The position numbers and the translations under genes are program-made. 64,000 nt of DNA, from positions 1-64,000 of the forward strand of contig JBKCUK010000005.1 in assembly GCA_046318415.1 (NCBI GenBank), in the 5' to 3' direction. Positions 55,531 through 64,000 of the stretch are shown here, piece after piece. The stretch comes from JBKCUK01 sp046318415. GTDB taxonomy: Bacteria; Pseudomonadota; Alphaproteobacteria; Caedimonadales; Caedimonadaceae. The first letter of the stretch is position 1. Each line of letters opens with the position of its first letter. The notes under the pieces were generated by a model. That model searched no databases and was not told the DNA's origin. It saw only the letters and a list, made by a program, of their open reading frames with translations.

Positions 55531-55555
55531 TGGGATATCATGGGATCGCGTGGGG
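55531..55555. promoter_or_regulatory. Probable MraZ operator: three TGGGN repeats at 10-bp period
   Basis: Read on the plus strand, TGGGA (55531), TGGGA (55541) and TGGGG (55551) are spaced exactly 10 bases apart; weaker TGG copies continue the period at 55511 (TGGAG) and 55561 (TGGTT). TGGGN repeats separated by 5 bases are the known E. coli MraZ binding site. They would face mraZ from 65 bases upstream of its start. On the minus strand a weak TTGATC (overlapping the last repeat) with TATCCC 17 bases on could be the promoter, placing the operator inside it. Confidence 0.7.
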
Positions 55556-55584
55556 ATCAATGGTTAAATCACGGGAAAATGACT

Positions 55585-55679
55585 TCATGCACAGAGTTAT
55601 CCACAGAAGTCCATCCCTTTCAAGGTGATGTTTTTCCCGGAATATCTGGTTTTCAAAGAATTATTCCTTTTCATCCACA
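55585..55679. promoter_or_regulatory. Three DnaA-box-like sequences
   Basis: TTATCCACA at 55597-55605 matches the DnaA consensus TTATNCACA exactly. TCATGCACA (55585-55593) and TCATCCACA (55671-55679) each differ at the second base. All three share one orientation. They lie between mraZ and the divergent DUF2608 gene. The short open frames here look non-coding. Confidence 0.45.
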
Positions 55680-55782
55680 GAAATTACTCACCGATCAGGA
55701 TTTAAATATTTACCAGAACCTTGAAAGTCGTTTATGGTTTTGCGAAACGAAAACTGGCCAAGTCAAAAAAAGGTGAGACTCC

Positions 55783-56505
55783 ATGAATTATAAGTTTTTT
55801 TTGAGCGCCCTTTTCATGACAAACACCGCCTACGCCACCAAAATTCCGGACTTCCCGCATGAAGTCATCGAGAGTGTTGCAACGTTTGCAGATCATATTC
55901 GTTCTCACGCCGCAACACCTGAGAATGGGACATCAGAAGCAAAGCAAACAACGATGGTGTTTTGGGATTGGGATCGGGTCATTACCGACCATTTCTCTGA
56001 AAATAACGTCCTCTATGAGACGTTAATTGAAGATCAGGCGACCAAGGAAGTACTTTACACCATTAAGGAATTAGAGATCCCTCAAATGGTTGTGACAGCG
56101 CGCTGGCATCATGAACAGCAGGTAAGCGATCCCATGGATTTTTTTATTGAGCTGGGGACGTCTATGCATCGACACTTTGAGGATGAAGAAGAACATCCCT
56201 TCCTCGATTTACACGCCGAGAAACCATCTGCTTATTACTTAACTTTTCAGGATAAAAAGGGGCAACAGTATCAAGAACTCTCAAGCTATATTTATAAAGG
56301 TATTATGTTTTGCCCTCAAAGTAATAAAGTTCGGGGCGTGCATGCATTTTTCATGAGCCATCCGCAGCATCGACCCAGCACACTTTTTTATATCGATGAT
56401 CAAAAATTGCAGTTGTATCGCATCCACACCTATATGAAGGCAGTGCATCCTGAGGTGCAGTTGCGCCTGTTTCACCTGCCCTATCCGGAACAGAAGACTG
56501 ATTAA
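55783..56505 (+). CDS. Exported HAD-like protein of the DUF2608 type
   Basis: A signal peptide (FFLSALFMTNTAYA, cleavage near residue 18) leads into a HAD fold. The nucleophile motif is VFWDWDRVITD with D62 and D64, motif II is MVVTARWHHE, and the late acidic motif is LFYIDDQKLQL. DUF2608 proteins are exported HAD-like proteins known from Legionella, chlamydiae and rickettsia-like bacteria, of unknown substrate. The gene is divergent from the dcw cluster and convergent with the lipase gene. Confidence 0.75.
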   Translation: MNYKFFLSALFMTNTAYATKIPDFPHEVIESVATFADHIRSHAATPENGTSEAKQTTMVFWDWDRVITDHFSENNVLYETLIEDQATKEVLYTIKELEIPQMVVTARWHHEQQVSDPMDFFIELGTSMHRHFEDEEEHPFLDLHAEKPSAYYLTFQDKKGQQYQELSSYIYKGIMFCPQSNKVRGVHAFFMSHPQHRPSTLFYIDDQKLQLYRIHTYMKAVHPEVQLRLFHLPYPEQKTD

Positions 56506-56562
56506 ACGCAGCCCCTCTTGAGCTCACATTTATTGAGGTTTTTGGACGATATAGACAAGAAA

Positions 56563-56584
56563 AAAGGCCGCAGAGGCGGCCTTT
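56563..56584 (-). terminator. Rho-independent terminator between convergent genes
   Basis: GGCCGC (56566-56571) pairs with GCGGCC (56576-56581), and AAA/TTT extend the stem. On the minus strand it is followed by TTTTTTCTT, serving the lipase gene; on the plus strand TTTGAATTT is weaker. Confidence 0.8.
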
Positions 56585-56613
56585 GAATTTACTTTGCAGG
56601 GTTCAGCTGAAGA

Positions 56614-57942
56614 TTACCAGCCAAACCAGCCTTTAACCTTGTTCTTAACGGCGCCGGCTGCGCGTGAGAACCAGTTACCTGCTGGCTTCTCTTCTGGCTG
56701 TGCCTCTAACACCGCTGGTTTGACGAATTTTTGGCCAGCTTTTGCCATTTCGCCATGTTCCAGCCCTTGAGCGTCCAATTGCTCCAGTGCGTTCAAAAGC
56801 TCTTTATAGCTGTTAGCAACGTGCGGTGTCGCACCATTCTTTTTGCGCAGATTAATGACATTACCGACTTGGTGACCACCTAGAACATTGAATCCCAGCT
56901 TTGGCACAGGATCATAGTCCTGAACAACAGCATAAGCATTGCTTGCCACACGGCTATTGTTGAATACCTTTGCTGCCTCATTGCTCATCACGAGAGGCGC
57001 GCCAAATGTCACAAGCTTGATGTTCTTAAGGCCAAGCTTATGTTCCGCGCGAACAGCAACCATGTCTGCCTCGCCACCACCAAGACTGTGCCCCACAACG
57101 GTAACATCTAAATCAGACACATCCTTGCCCTGGGCACGTGCAATATCTTTCAAGTATGCATGCAACATAGGCTCGAAAGTTTTGACATCACTCAACATGC
57201 CGCGATGCATCGGCGCCCCTAAGACAGAGCAATCCATGCCACGCGCATCAAGATCAATCGCGACTTGATGGGGGTTCGAGAAGTCTGTTCCGCGCAATGA
57301 AACCACCACAGAATTGTCTGGCTTTATGAAGACCAAACCAACATTCTCGATTTCGTTACCCAGGAACAAAACCCGCTCGCCGCGCTTTTGTGCAGCTTCA
57401 ATTTGCTCAAATTTATCATCGCTGATGTCATGGGCTTTAATGTAGCCAAGCTGCGCACGTGTCAACAAATCATTCAACTCAGCAACCGAATAAGGTGAAC
57501 CCGCAACGGTCGTGACTTTTGGCTCATAGGAATTCTCGTCAATTCCCACGAAGCTCATGCCCAAATCGCTGGCACTTAAGGAAGCAGCCTGCTTAGGCGC
57601 AGCCGAATGAGCCACAGCCTTTGGCGCTTTCACAGTAAGGTCGTGCCGCACGGGTGTGGCTGGCTGAGCCTGATTCAAGAGGTCTACAACATCAAGGCTT
57701 TGCAAAACGTTATTGTACACAGCACCCTGGGGGGCAGTTTTGTAGGCACGAAAATCATCGGCGTCCCAAAAACCCGAGGCAGCAAGGTTCTGCTTCAACT
57801 CTACCGGCGCCTGCAAATGCGCAGAATTGGCCATCAGCGTGCCATAGGCAGCGTCACGTTCAATTAGGTCTTCCTCAAGGGCATAGGCCTGAGCCCCGAT
57901 AACCGAGAAAGCACTCGCAAGAAGTAATGAACGGGTCAACAT
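56614..57942 (-). CDS. Exported class 3 lipase
   Basis: A signal peptide (LLLASAFSVIGAQAYA, cleavage near residue 22) precedes a long N-terminal region (to about residue 200). The lipase core has LVFIKPDNSVVVSLRGTDF, nucleophile elbow VVGHSLGGG with Ser286, Asp344 in VQDYDPVPKLG and His357 in LGGHQVGN. The triad is complete. The C-terminus is amphipathic and Trp-rich (NWFSRAAGAVKNKVKGWFGW), a possible membrane-binding helix. The paralogue at 7.6 kb shares the fold and the amphipathic tail. A strong terminator follows. Confidence 0.85.
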   Translation of the reverse strand: MLTRSLLLASAFSVIGAQAYALEEDLIERDAAYGTLMANSAHLQAPVELKQNLAASGFWDADDFRAYKTAPQGAVYNNVLQSLDVVDLLNQAQPATPVRHDLTVKAPKAVAHSAAPKQAASLSASDLGMSFVGIDENSYEPKVTTVAGSPYSVAELNDLLTRAQLGYIKAHDISDDKFEQIEAAQKRGERVLFLGNEIENVGLVFIKPDNSVVVSLRGTDFSNPHQVAIDLDARGMDCSVLGAPMHRGMLSDVKTFEPMLHAYLKDIARAQGKDVSDLDVTVVGHSLGGGEADMVAVRAEHKLGLKNIKLVTFGAPLVMSNEAAKVFNNSRVASNAYAVVQDYDPVPKLGFNVLGGHQVGNVINLRKKNGATPHVANSYKELLNALEQLDAQGLEHGEMAKAGQKFVKPAVLEAQPEEKPAGNWFSRAAGAVKNKVKGWFGW

Positions 57943-58443
57943 AATTTACATCCTTTTCGTCAATTATTGACGTCTTAGACCTGTTTTGCATCCGCCTCAA
58001 ATGCTTTATGTGCAGGCCTCGATTGTCAATTTTGCAACACACCCTTTTGCTGACGCATAAACCCGACTTTTCCGGAGCATAGTTTTTCGTCGCACCGCAT
58101 AGAAGGTGTACAGAGCTTTACTTTATGGCGCACAATATTGCCAAATCCACAGAGCTCCATCGAACTTTATAGGGATTTCAGGCAAAACTTGCAAGGAAAA
58201 TTTTGGAAATATTTCTAAAATATTTATTCCCGCCTTTCTCATAAGGCAAAAACACAAGCGGATCAAGCACTTCAGCGCAGCAAGAACCAGAGATTCCATC
58301 GAAATTGTTCATGCATGCGGCGGAAGAATAAAGGGGTATCTTGTTGAAAAAGTCAGTGTGAAATTTATTTTGGACTATGAGATATCAGACAATAGGGCAG
58401 AAATATCAGCCGACGGGGCACCCCCGCCGGCTGAAGAGGTGAT
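57943..58443. other. Intergenic region upstream of the lipase
   Basis: About 500 bases. A plus-strand frame over 58106-58447 has no ribosome site and no recognisable features, and overlaps the end of the next gene, so it is left out. Nothing else stands out. Confidence 0.45.
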
Positions 58444-59908
58444 TTAAGAATTCATATCGGGCCGCCACTGAATGTCACGGTCGGCCAAGAATTGCATAAT
58501 TTTTGCTATTTCCTCATCGCTCAAGTTTGAGCACCCTTTGAGGAACCCCTCTTTCACATTTGTGAGGCCCGATAAAAGGCTAAGATCCAGAGATTCAAGG
58601 GACGTGCACCCCAAAAACGCTTCATAATTCATGATGTGCCATTTGGATGAAGCGGGGAACTTCACTGTGCGAAGCATTGGACAGCTACTTAAGAAGCTAG
58701 TCCCAGTATCTTGCAAGTTCCGCAATCCAGAAAGATCCACAAATTCCAGTGCCGGCATACTATCAAGGAAACGGCCATAGGCTCGCGTCACCTGGTTAAG
58801 ACTATGACACTCCACAGTCCGCAAACCCTTGTGCATCCACATGATGCTATTGTCCAAATATTGCACGTTGCCTTTTGGATTGGTCAAGATCAGATGATGC
58901 ATATTCTCTGGCAGCAAATTACGTTTTAAAACAAATTCTGCCTTTCCACTAAACAGGCGATTCCCAGTACGGCCGGAGCAAATCGTAGATCTGTTTCGGG
59001 TTAGTCCACGGATTAGTCCACTTGAATCGATTGTCAACATCAACCGATGCTCAGGATGGGTCGCAAACAGCGTCGTTAAATCGTTGAGGGGAATGTTCGT
59101 ATCGTCGTGGCAGATTTGGTAATCCGTCAAAACCACAGTGACCGGTTTCGTTTTGAGGGATTGCATTAAATCAGCCGTAATCTCATTGCTGTCCAATAGG
59201 CTGACATAAGGACGTGAAGGCTCATCATGGGTGCGGTTGCGTTTTAGAATCCCTTGAAACCTGGCCTCGAATTTTGTTCTGCCTGCCTCATTTTGACTTT
59301 GCTCTAGATATAGCCCCTCAAACGGTATGATGGCCTGAATATGCTCAAGGGCGATCTCGCGCCTATTTTGAGGCAAATTACGTTTAAAGATGGCCTGATA
59401 CAGAATTTGCACGCCAGCTTCGTCAGGGACAAAATCAGCAGGCATGTCCTGTTTCAGGTCTGAACTGAAGGGCAGTGCCACAAATCCATCTTTATTCATG
59501 AGCTTACGCAAAGCCCTACCGACAGCCACATGTGGCATATCACCGAGGAATCCTTTAGGCGTAAAGTATTCGTAATCGCGTTTATACTGCCCACTGCACA
59601 GGTGCCTTGAGGTGCGTGTTAAGGGTCATGTCCTCAACCAACTGGGTCAGGCCTTCCTCGGCAACACCCCGCATATCCCGAGAGGCAAGCCCCATACGCG
59701 CAATGGTTTGGGAGGGAAGATTTTTCATCACCTCAAGATAGGCATCCCTTGGCAGAGAACCGAGAAAATAAGGGGCTTCTTCGGTTTCAGTTATCTCACT
59801 GGCGAACCCGTTTTCTGCCCAAAACAGTGTTGACAGAAGAAGGGCAGACGCCATCGTACGTCGTTGAAATATAGACAATTTTATTTTGACATAGTAAACA
59901 CCGTCCAC
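58444..59908 (-). pseudogene. F-box-like/LRR exported protein gene with a frameshift
   Basis: The 5' frame (59908-59582) encodes a signal peptide (MASALLLSTLFWAENGFASE), an F-box-like motif LGSLPRDAYLEVMKNLPSQT and EDMTLNTHLK, then stops. The 3' frame continues upstream of its first ATG without a stop as RHLCSGQYKRDYEYF, then covers a body and LRR-like end (LECVDLSGLRNLQDTG-like VDLSGLRNLQDTGTSF and SLESLDLSLLSGLTNVKEGF). The order matches the intact gene at 2860, including EMTLN/DMTLN and the following KALxE-type body. The shift lies near 59590-59610, with no long homopolymer. One base gained or lost would restore it. Probably a pseudogene. Confidence 0.65.
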
Positions 59909-60033
59909 GTCCTAGGATATTTATGACCCAGGGTCAATAGGCAAAATTTTAAAAGATTTTTAGCAAGAAAGCAGGCAGGATTACGCATTGGGAATGTTGC
60001 AAATCTTAGCACTGCATCGTGAGAGAAAAGGGT

Positions 60034-60391
<358 letters not shown>

Positions 60392-60528
60392 GCCATTGTG
60401 GTCCAAGAAGTCCCTTAAATGCAAGTGTTGGAATTTCATATTGATCAATTTGGAGTTCTTCCCCAGCTTGAGAAGCTCTGTAAAGATGGGTAAAAAGCCC
60501 TCATCGTTCGTCACGAGGTTAGCCCAAA

Positions 60529-62160
60529 ATGAAGCATCATGCTGAAGCAGCCTTTGCCATAATGATCCTCCTCTTCCCCTGCATCAGCCCGTTGGCATCA
60601 GAAACACCACAGAAGACCCCTGATCTTGTTGAAGATGTCCTGCTTCACGTGGCCACCTATCTTGAGGGGGATCAAAGAACCCTTGGGCGATTTCTTCTGA
60701 GTCAAAAAGGGCTAAAAAGTAGAGTAGCAGGCCATGTCCGCGTCCTGCGCCTCGATGAAAATCATCGCTACGGCGGCCTTTTTAAAAAAACTGGATATAC
60801 TCAGTTAAGCCCTCAGCTTTCGCCACAAAACCTCACCCAGTGGCTAGCCTCCTTTCCGAATCTCACCTTTTTGAGCCTACCCTTCATCCATGACTTGGCA
60901 CATCACGCCCCGCTCATGCGGCAGATTGCAGCACTCACCAACTTGCGGCAGCTATGCGTGATCGGGGACCATACGGGCCCATCCTTCATCAACGCCTCGT
61001 CGCTCGAGATTCTCGAAACCACTTTGCAGCACTTACCCCACCTCGAGTCCTTTGGGTTTCAGGGTACGATCGATGATGGGATACGTGGCATTGACTACCC
61101 TTTTGAGCGCAACATCCCCTGGCGCAGCAGCGATCTTGTCGGGGTTTTGGAGACGTTACCTCAAAACGTGACCTCGCTGCAACTTGACATACGCGATGTC
61201 ACGGAGCCTGAATTTCTAGAGAACCTCAGCGCGTGCACCCAGCTGATACGCCTCAATCTTTCGGCGAATACCCTCACAAATCCTGAACTTCTTGCCGAGG
61301 CGCTGGCACACTTGACAAAACTGACGTTCCTTGAACTCGCCTCCCTCAATGCCGATTCATCGGAAACAGCGTGGTGGTCGCTTAAACCCCTCAAGCAGAT
61401 GCTAGAGGAGAAGATTATTGCAACACTTTTGACCGCACTTCATGTGGGCGCCGGTTTGGATGAACAGGAAGCAAACGCGCTCTCCTCATGCCGCAATTTG
61501 CGACACTTGTCTGTGAACCTTGAGTACAGCACTGACCCAAGCCAGCAATTGGCCCAGCTGGTGGGGCAGATGCAACATCTTGAAATACTTGACCTTAGCA
61601 TATTTGACGCGCCGCGCGACCTTTCATGCCTGACCGAATTCTGCCCGAAGCTGCAGTCATTGGGCCTTCATCTCGAAGGGGTGGGACGCGATGGCTTTTG
61701 TGCGAGACATTTCTTAGGCCTGCCCCATCTCACCACCCTTGATCTCACCAAGACAACTTTGAATCCAGAAAGCCTCATGGAGCTGAAATACCATGAAAAA
61801 CTGATTTTCCTTCATCTTTGCCCCCAGTACGTGCCCCGTATCGCCCTTGATAAGATTCAAGCCGATCGGCGAGGCTTAACGACAGGATGGCAACACATGA
61901 TCCTCAATGATGATCCCTTGTGGGATCGGGATACCCTCAAAAAACTCTCCCGCAAGTTGGCCAAGACGCCTTTGAACAGGGGCCGTCAATTGATGGATAT
62001 CCGTCACGTGATCATGGGGTGCGCTTCCCCAGCGGTTTTGAGGATAGACCGCTTGGTTGCAAGCGATTTGGCTTTTTATGATGAGAGCCATCCCTTCTGG
62101 GCTTTCAAGCCCGCTGCCCTTGACTCCATTATCAACTTTGAGGATTGCCTTCCCCAGTAA
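60529..62160 (+). CDS. Exported LRR protein with F-box-like N-terminus
   Basis: A signal peptide (AAFAIMILLFPCISPLAS, cleavage near residue 24) precedes an F-box-like stretch LVEDVLLHVATYLEGDQRTL, weaker than in the two related genes. Leucine-rich repeats follow in residues about 95-430, irregular ribonuclease-inhibitor-like units such as FPNLTFLSLPFIHDL, LTNLRQLCVIGD, CTQLIRLNLSANTL, LTKLTFLELASLN and LPHLTTLDLTKTTL. The last 110 residues are unrecognised. The gene is divergent from rnpB, whose 5' end lies about 140 bases upstream. A host-interaction role is inferred from the architecture. Confidence 0.7.
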   Translation: MKHHAEAAFAIMILLFPCISPLASETPQKTPDLVEDVLLHVATYLEGDQRTLGRFLLSQKGLKSRVAGHVRVLRLDENHRYGGLFKKTGYTQLSPQLSPQNLTQWLASFPNLTFLSLPFIHDLAHHAPLMRQIAALTNLRQLCVIGDHTGPSFINASSLEILETTLQHLPHLESFGFQGTIDDGIRGIDYPFERNIPWRSSDLVGVLETLPQNVTSLQLDIRDVTEPEFLENLSACTQLIRLNLSANTLTNPELLAEALAHLTKLTFLELASLNADSSETAWWSLKPLKQMLEEKIIATLLTALHVGAGLDEQEANALSSCRNLRHLSVNLEYSTDPSQQLAQLVGQMQHLEILDLSIFDAPRDLSCLTEFCPKLQSLGLHLEGVGRDGFCARHFLGLPHLTTLDLTKTTLNPESLMELKYHEKLIFLHLCPQYVPRIALDKIQADRRGLTTGWQHMILNDDPLWDRDTLKKLSRKLAKTPLNRGRQLMDIRHVIMGCASPAVLRIDRLVASDLAFYDESHPFWAFKPAALDSIINFEDCLPQ

Positions 62161-62175
62161 CGGGCAAGGGACGGG

Positions 62176-63618
62176 TTAAAAACCGGACGGCGTGATATTT
62201 TCTTGATCTGCTGTCAAGGGGTTTTCGTCTTCACTCTCCTCGTCAGACCCCTCACTTTCCTGGGCATCTTCAAGGGAACCAAGCCATGGATGCAGGTCTG
62301 CAAAAGCTTGGTTACGGACCTCGCAAGTCATCAAGAAAAGCCTTTGGAGATCCTTGCTCAAAGCAACTCCATCTGGCGAATAGGCCTGAATCTGATGCAA
62401 ACATGCGCTCAAACCCTTTGCTAAGGCGACGTTTTCATGGCCAAAGCTCAGCAACCGATAGTCTTGTCCGCCCAGGCGCCAATGATGTTGAGAAAACCAT
62501 GAGGGTTCCATAGCTGAGGGTAGGAAGTCGGCGTGCTCCTGGCGAAGGGCAAGTGCAGAGATGAACAAACCCGGTTTTTCAAGGTGGCTGAGGTGGGACG
62601 ATATTTTCTGCTTAAGGAGAGAATCCTCTTTCATCTCCTCAAGGAAAGCCTTCACAGATCCAAGAAGCGGCTGATAATCCGAGGAGAATCTCGGATCCTG
62701 ATCCTGTGGGGTCACAAAAAGGCGCCTCACCGCGTGGGGATCACAACTCAAGAAAGCCAGACGCACCGCTTCACTGGTATTCTGGGGCATCCCCACGCCT
62801 TTGAGTGACCACACGGATAAAAGCGAAGCAGCCTTGCGAAATCCATGTTTCAAAGCGCCTTCTGCCAGGTGGCGCATGGCTTCTGGCGCGGCCAAGTTAT
62901 GACCTCGGGGCAGTGCTCCACACCACGCAAGGGATGCCAGGTGGTAGGCCGCTTTTCCATGGCCTTTCTCGCTTGCCGATTGCAAAAGCTGGATCACCTT
63001 ATCCAACTGACTTATTTCCCTCTCGCCCATCAGAAGCCCGCGCTGCACACATAAGGCGTAATGAAATATGGCTTCAACCTCGCCACGTTCAGCACGCACC
63101 TGTACGGCCCTCAGCAAGGTGGGAAAGTTGAGGCATCCTTCGTCTAATGTACTCACAACAAACGAGAAACGTCGCAAATCCTCACTCACCCATTTGGTCA
63201 CATCGCGCCCCCAGGTTGCGATCGCAGGATAACCTTGGATCATGAGTTTTTTTCCAAACTCGATATCCTCCATCAAGGCTTCTGGCAGGGCGTGGGCATA
63301 TTCATAAAGGGCCACTAAATTTTGCGCGTCCTGATCGCCTTGATTTGCTTGAAGAATTTTTTGATGCAACGCGTGGCTTGACAAAAGGGGCGTGAAGGAG
63401 AAATCGGGATCTGAGTTTTCTTCATGAAACGCAGATACATGAGGATGCGCCCTGGTATCGTTCTCAGTAAGAGACGTGGGCATCTGGGCGATAGGCTGCT
63501 TTTTGCCTTGCCCAGCCAGCTCCCCCACATCAGAGGCATTCGCTTGCTTCGCCCCAGTTCCCAATAAAGCTGTGAAGATCATTGCACAGCCTACCCCATG
63601 CCAAACTCGCGTGATCAC
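62176..63618 (-). CDS. Exported Sel1-like repeat protein
   Basis: A signal peptide (VGCAMIFTALLGTGAKQANA) is followed by a low-complexity stretch and alpha-helical repeats from about residue 85. Sel1-like units are visible as AERGEVEAIFHYALCVQRG, ASEKGHGKAAYHLASLAWCG and ALKHGFRKAASLLSVWSLKGVGMPQN (split here: ALKHGFRKAASLLSVW and SLKGVGMPQN). The C-terminus is very acidic (EGSDEESEDEN). Sel1 repeats act as protein-binding scaffolds, and several in intracellular bacteria aid host entry. It is convergent with the LRR gene, with stops only 15 bases apart. Confidence 0.65.
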   Translation of the reverse strand: MITRVWHGVGCAMIFTALLGTGAKQANASDVGELAGQGKKQPIAQMPTSLTENDTRAHPHVSAFHEENSDPDFSFTPLLSSHALHQKILQANQGDQDAQNLVALYEYAHALPEALMEDIEFGKKLMIQGYPAIATWGRDVTKWVSEDLRRFSFVVSTLDEGCLNFPTLLRAVQVRAERGEVEAIFHYALCVQRGLLMGEREISQLDKVIQLLQSASEKGHGKAAYHLASLAWCGALPRGHNLAAPEAMRHLAEGALKHGFRKAASLLSVWSLKGVGMPQNTSEAVRLAFLSCDPHAVRRLFVTPQDQDPRFSSDYQPLLGSVKAFLEEMKEDSLLKQKISSHLSHLEKPGLFISALALRQEHADFLPSAMEPSWFSQHHWRLGGQDYRLLSFGHENVALAKGLSACLHQIQAYSPDGVALSKDLQRLFLMTCEVRNQAFADLHPWLGSLEDAQESEGSDEESEDENPLTADQENITPSGF

Positions 63619-63726
63619 GGGCCCCTCACTCGTCTAGTGGTCAACGAGTCGGCATGATTGTACAGCAGGAAAAAAAATTCAAGATTTAGTTAAAAATTTT
63701 AATAAATTTTTGTTAAATTGTCCTCA

Positions 63727-64000
63727 TCACATGCACGACAAAGCACGCTGCACCGCCGGGCGGGCCTCCATGCGCTCACACCATGTGGCGATGTGCGGGT
63801 AATGCGTCACCTCAAGTCCTAATTTCTCCATACGCTTGATCCAAGGATAAAGCGCCATGTCGGCGATGGAGTAAAATCCAGCAACAAAATCTTTTTGCGC
63901 CAATTGCTGATTGAGCACATTCAAAAGGCGCTGTGTCTCTTTCAAGTAACGCTCCATGGCGTAAGGCACTTTTTCTAGCGCAAAGTGATGAAAATGGAAC
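63727..64000 (-). CDS. Glutathione S-transferase, YfcG/YghU type (partial, C-terminal)
   Basis: The frame runs off the right edge. The visible 91 residues are the all-helical GST C-terminal domain: FHFHHFALEKVPYAMERYLK, VLNQQLAQKDFVAG, YSIADMALYPWIKRMEKLG and a RPAVQRALS ending. The EKVPYAMERY element (position 63935-63985) is typical of the Nu-class disulfide-bond oxidoreductases YfcG and YghU. The thioredoxin-like N-terminal domain is outside the window. The stop is at 63727-63729. Confidence 0.85.
   Translation of the reverse strand, partial: FHFHHFALEKVPYAMERYLKETQRLLNVLNQQLAQKDFVAGFYSIADMALYPWIKRMEKLGLEVTHYPHIATWCERMEARPAVQRALSCM

Noticed and set aside
55447..55776. 109-codon plus-strand open frame upstream of the DUF2608 gene
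   Set aside because: It overlaps the mraZ start and the TGGGN repeats, shows no protein family, and its DNA is better explained as regulatory.
58106..58447. 113-codon plus-strand open frame
   Set aside because: No ribosome site or signal, and it overlaps the 3' end of the opposite F-box/LRR gene.

Overview
The window looks like chromosomal DNA of a host-associated alphaproteobacterium, most likely of the Holosporales/Rickettsiales type. The lineage call rests on the NtrY/NtrX pair, the three-gene proton-translocating transhydrogenase, the DUF1476 zeta-type ATP synthase inhibitor, the hfq-hflX pair and a complete dcw cluster. The host-associated call is an inference from the many exported proteins with eukaryote-like or host-directed folds: F-box-like plus leucine-rich repeats, Sel1-like repeats, patatin, class 3 lipases and a DUF2608 HAD protein. 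No rRNA, CRISPR array, prophage or intact insertion sequence was seen.

Layout. 1-9.1 kb: a partial gene, ettA, a structured-RNA candidate, a secreted F-box/LRR protein, bamE, a lone MshL-type secretin and a secreted class 3 lipase. 9.2-16.8 kb: dusB, a stand-alone Fis-like DNA-binding protein, ntrY, ntrX, a membrane-anchored YwqG-family protein and trkA. 16.8-23.7 kb: a His-rich exported protein, a lipoprotein, the transhydrogenase operon and an unknown exported basic protein. 23.8-27 kb: hflX, hfq and ihfA. 27.2-32.5 kb: a PAS-GGDEF-EAL protein, a metallo-beta-lactamase-fold hydrolase and a single-domain response regulator, then a small exported beta-rich protein divergent from a patatin phospholipase. 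32.5-35.2 kb: palindromic dispersed repeats, tRNA-Asn and tRNA-Cys, a DedA protein, bolA-grxD and the ATPase zeta subunit. 35.5-37.1 kb: an exported protein whose HicA-like C-terminus is cut off by a frameshift.

37.2-55.5 kb holds the division and cell wall cluster on the minus strand, in the order mraZ-rsmH-ftsL-ftsI-murE-murF-mraY-murD-ftsW-murG-murC-murB-ddl-ftsQ-ftsA-ftsZ. Many stop and start codons overlap, and an ftsZ-distal hairpin closes the operon. Upstream of mraZ lie three TGGGN direct repeats at a 10-bp period (the known E. coli MraZ operator pattern), followed by three DnaA-box-like sequences.

55.8-64 kb is again accessory: a DUF2608 HAD-like exported protein, a second class 3 lipase, a frameshifted F-box/LRR gene, the RNase P RNA gene, a third exported F-box-like/LRR gene, a Sel1-like exported protein and the end of a YfcG-type glutathione transferase gene. 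The most unusual points are the dusB-fis-ntrYX arrangement, the exported F-box/LRR family, the HicA-like fusion, the degenerate EAL domain and the structured RNA candidate near 2.4 kb.
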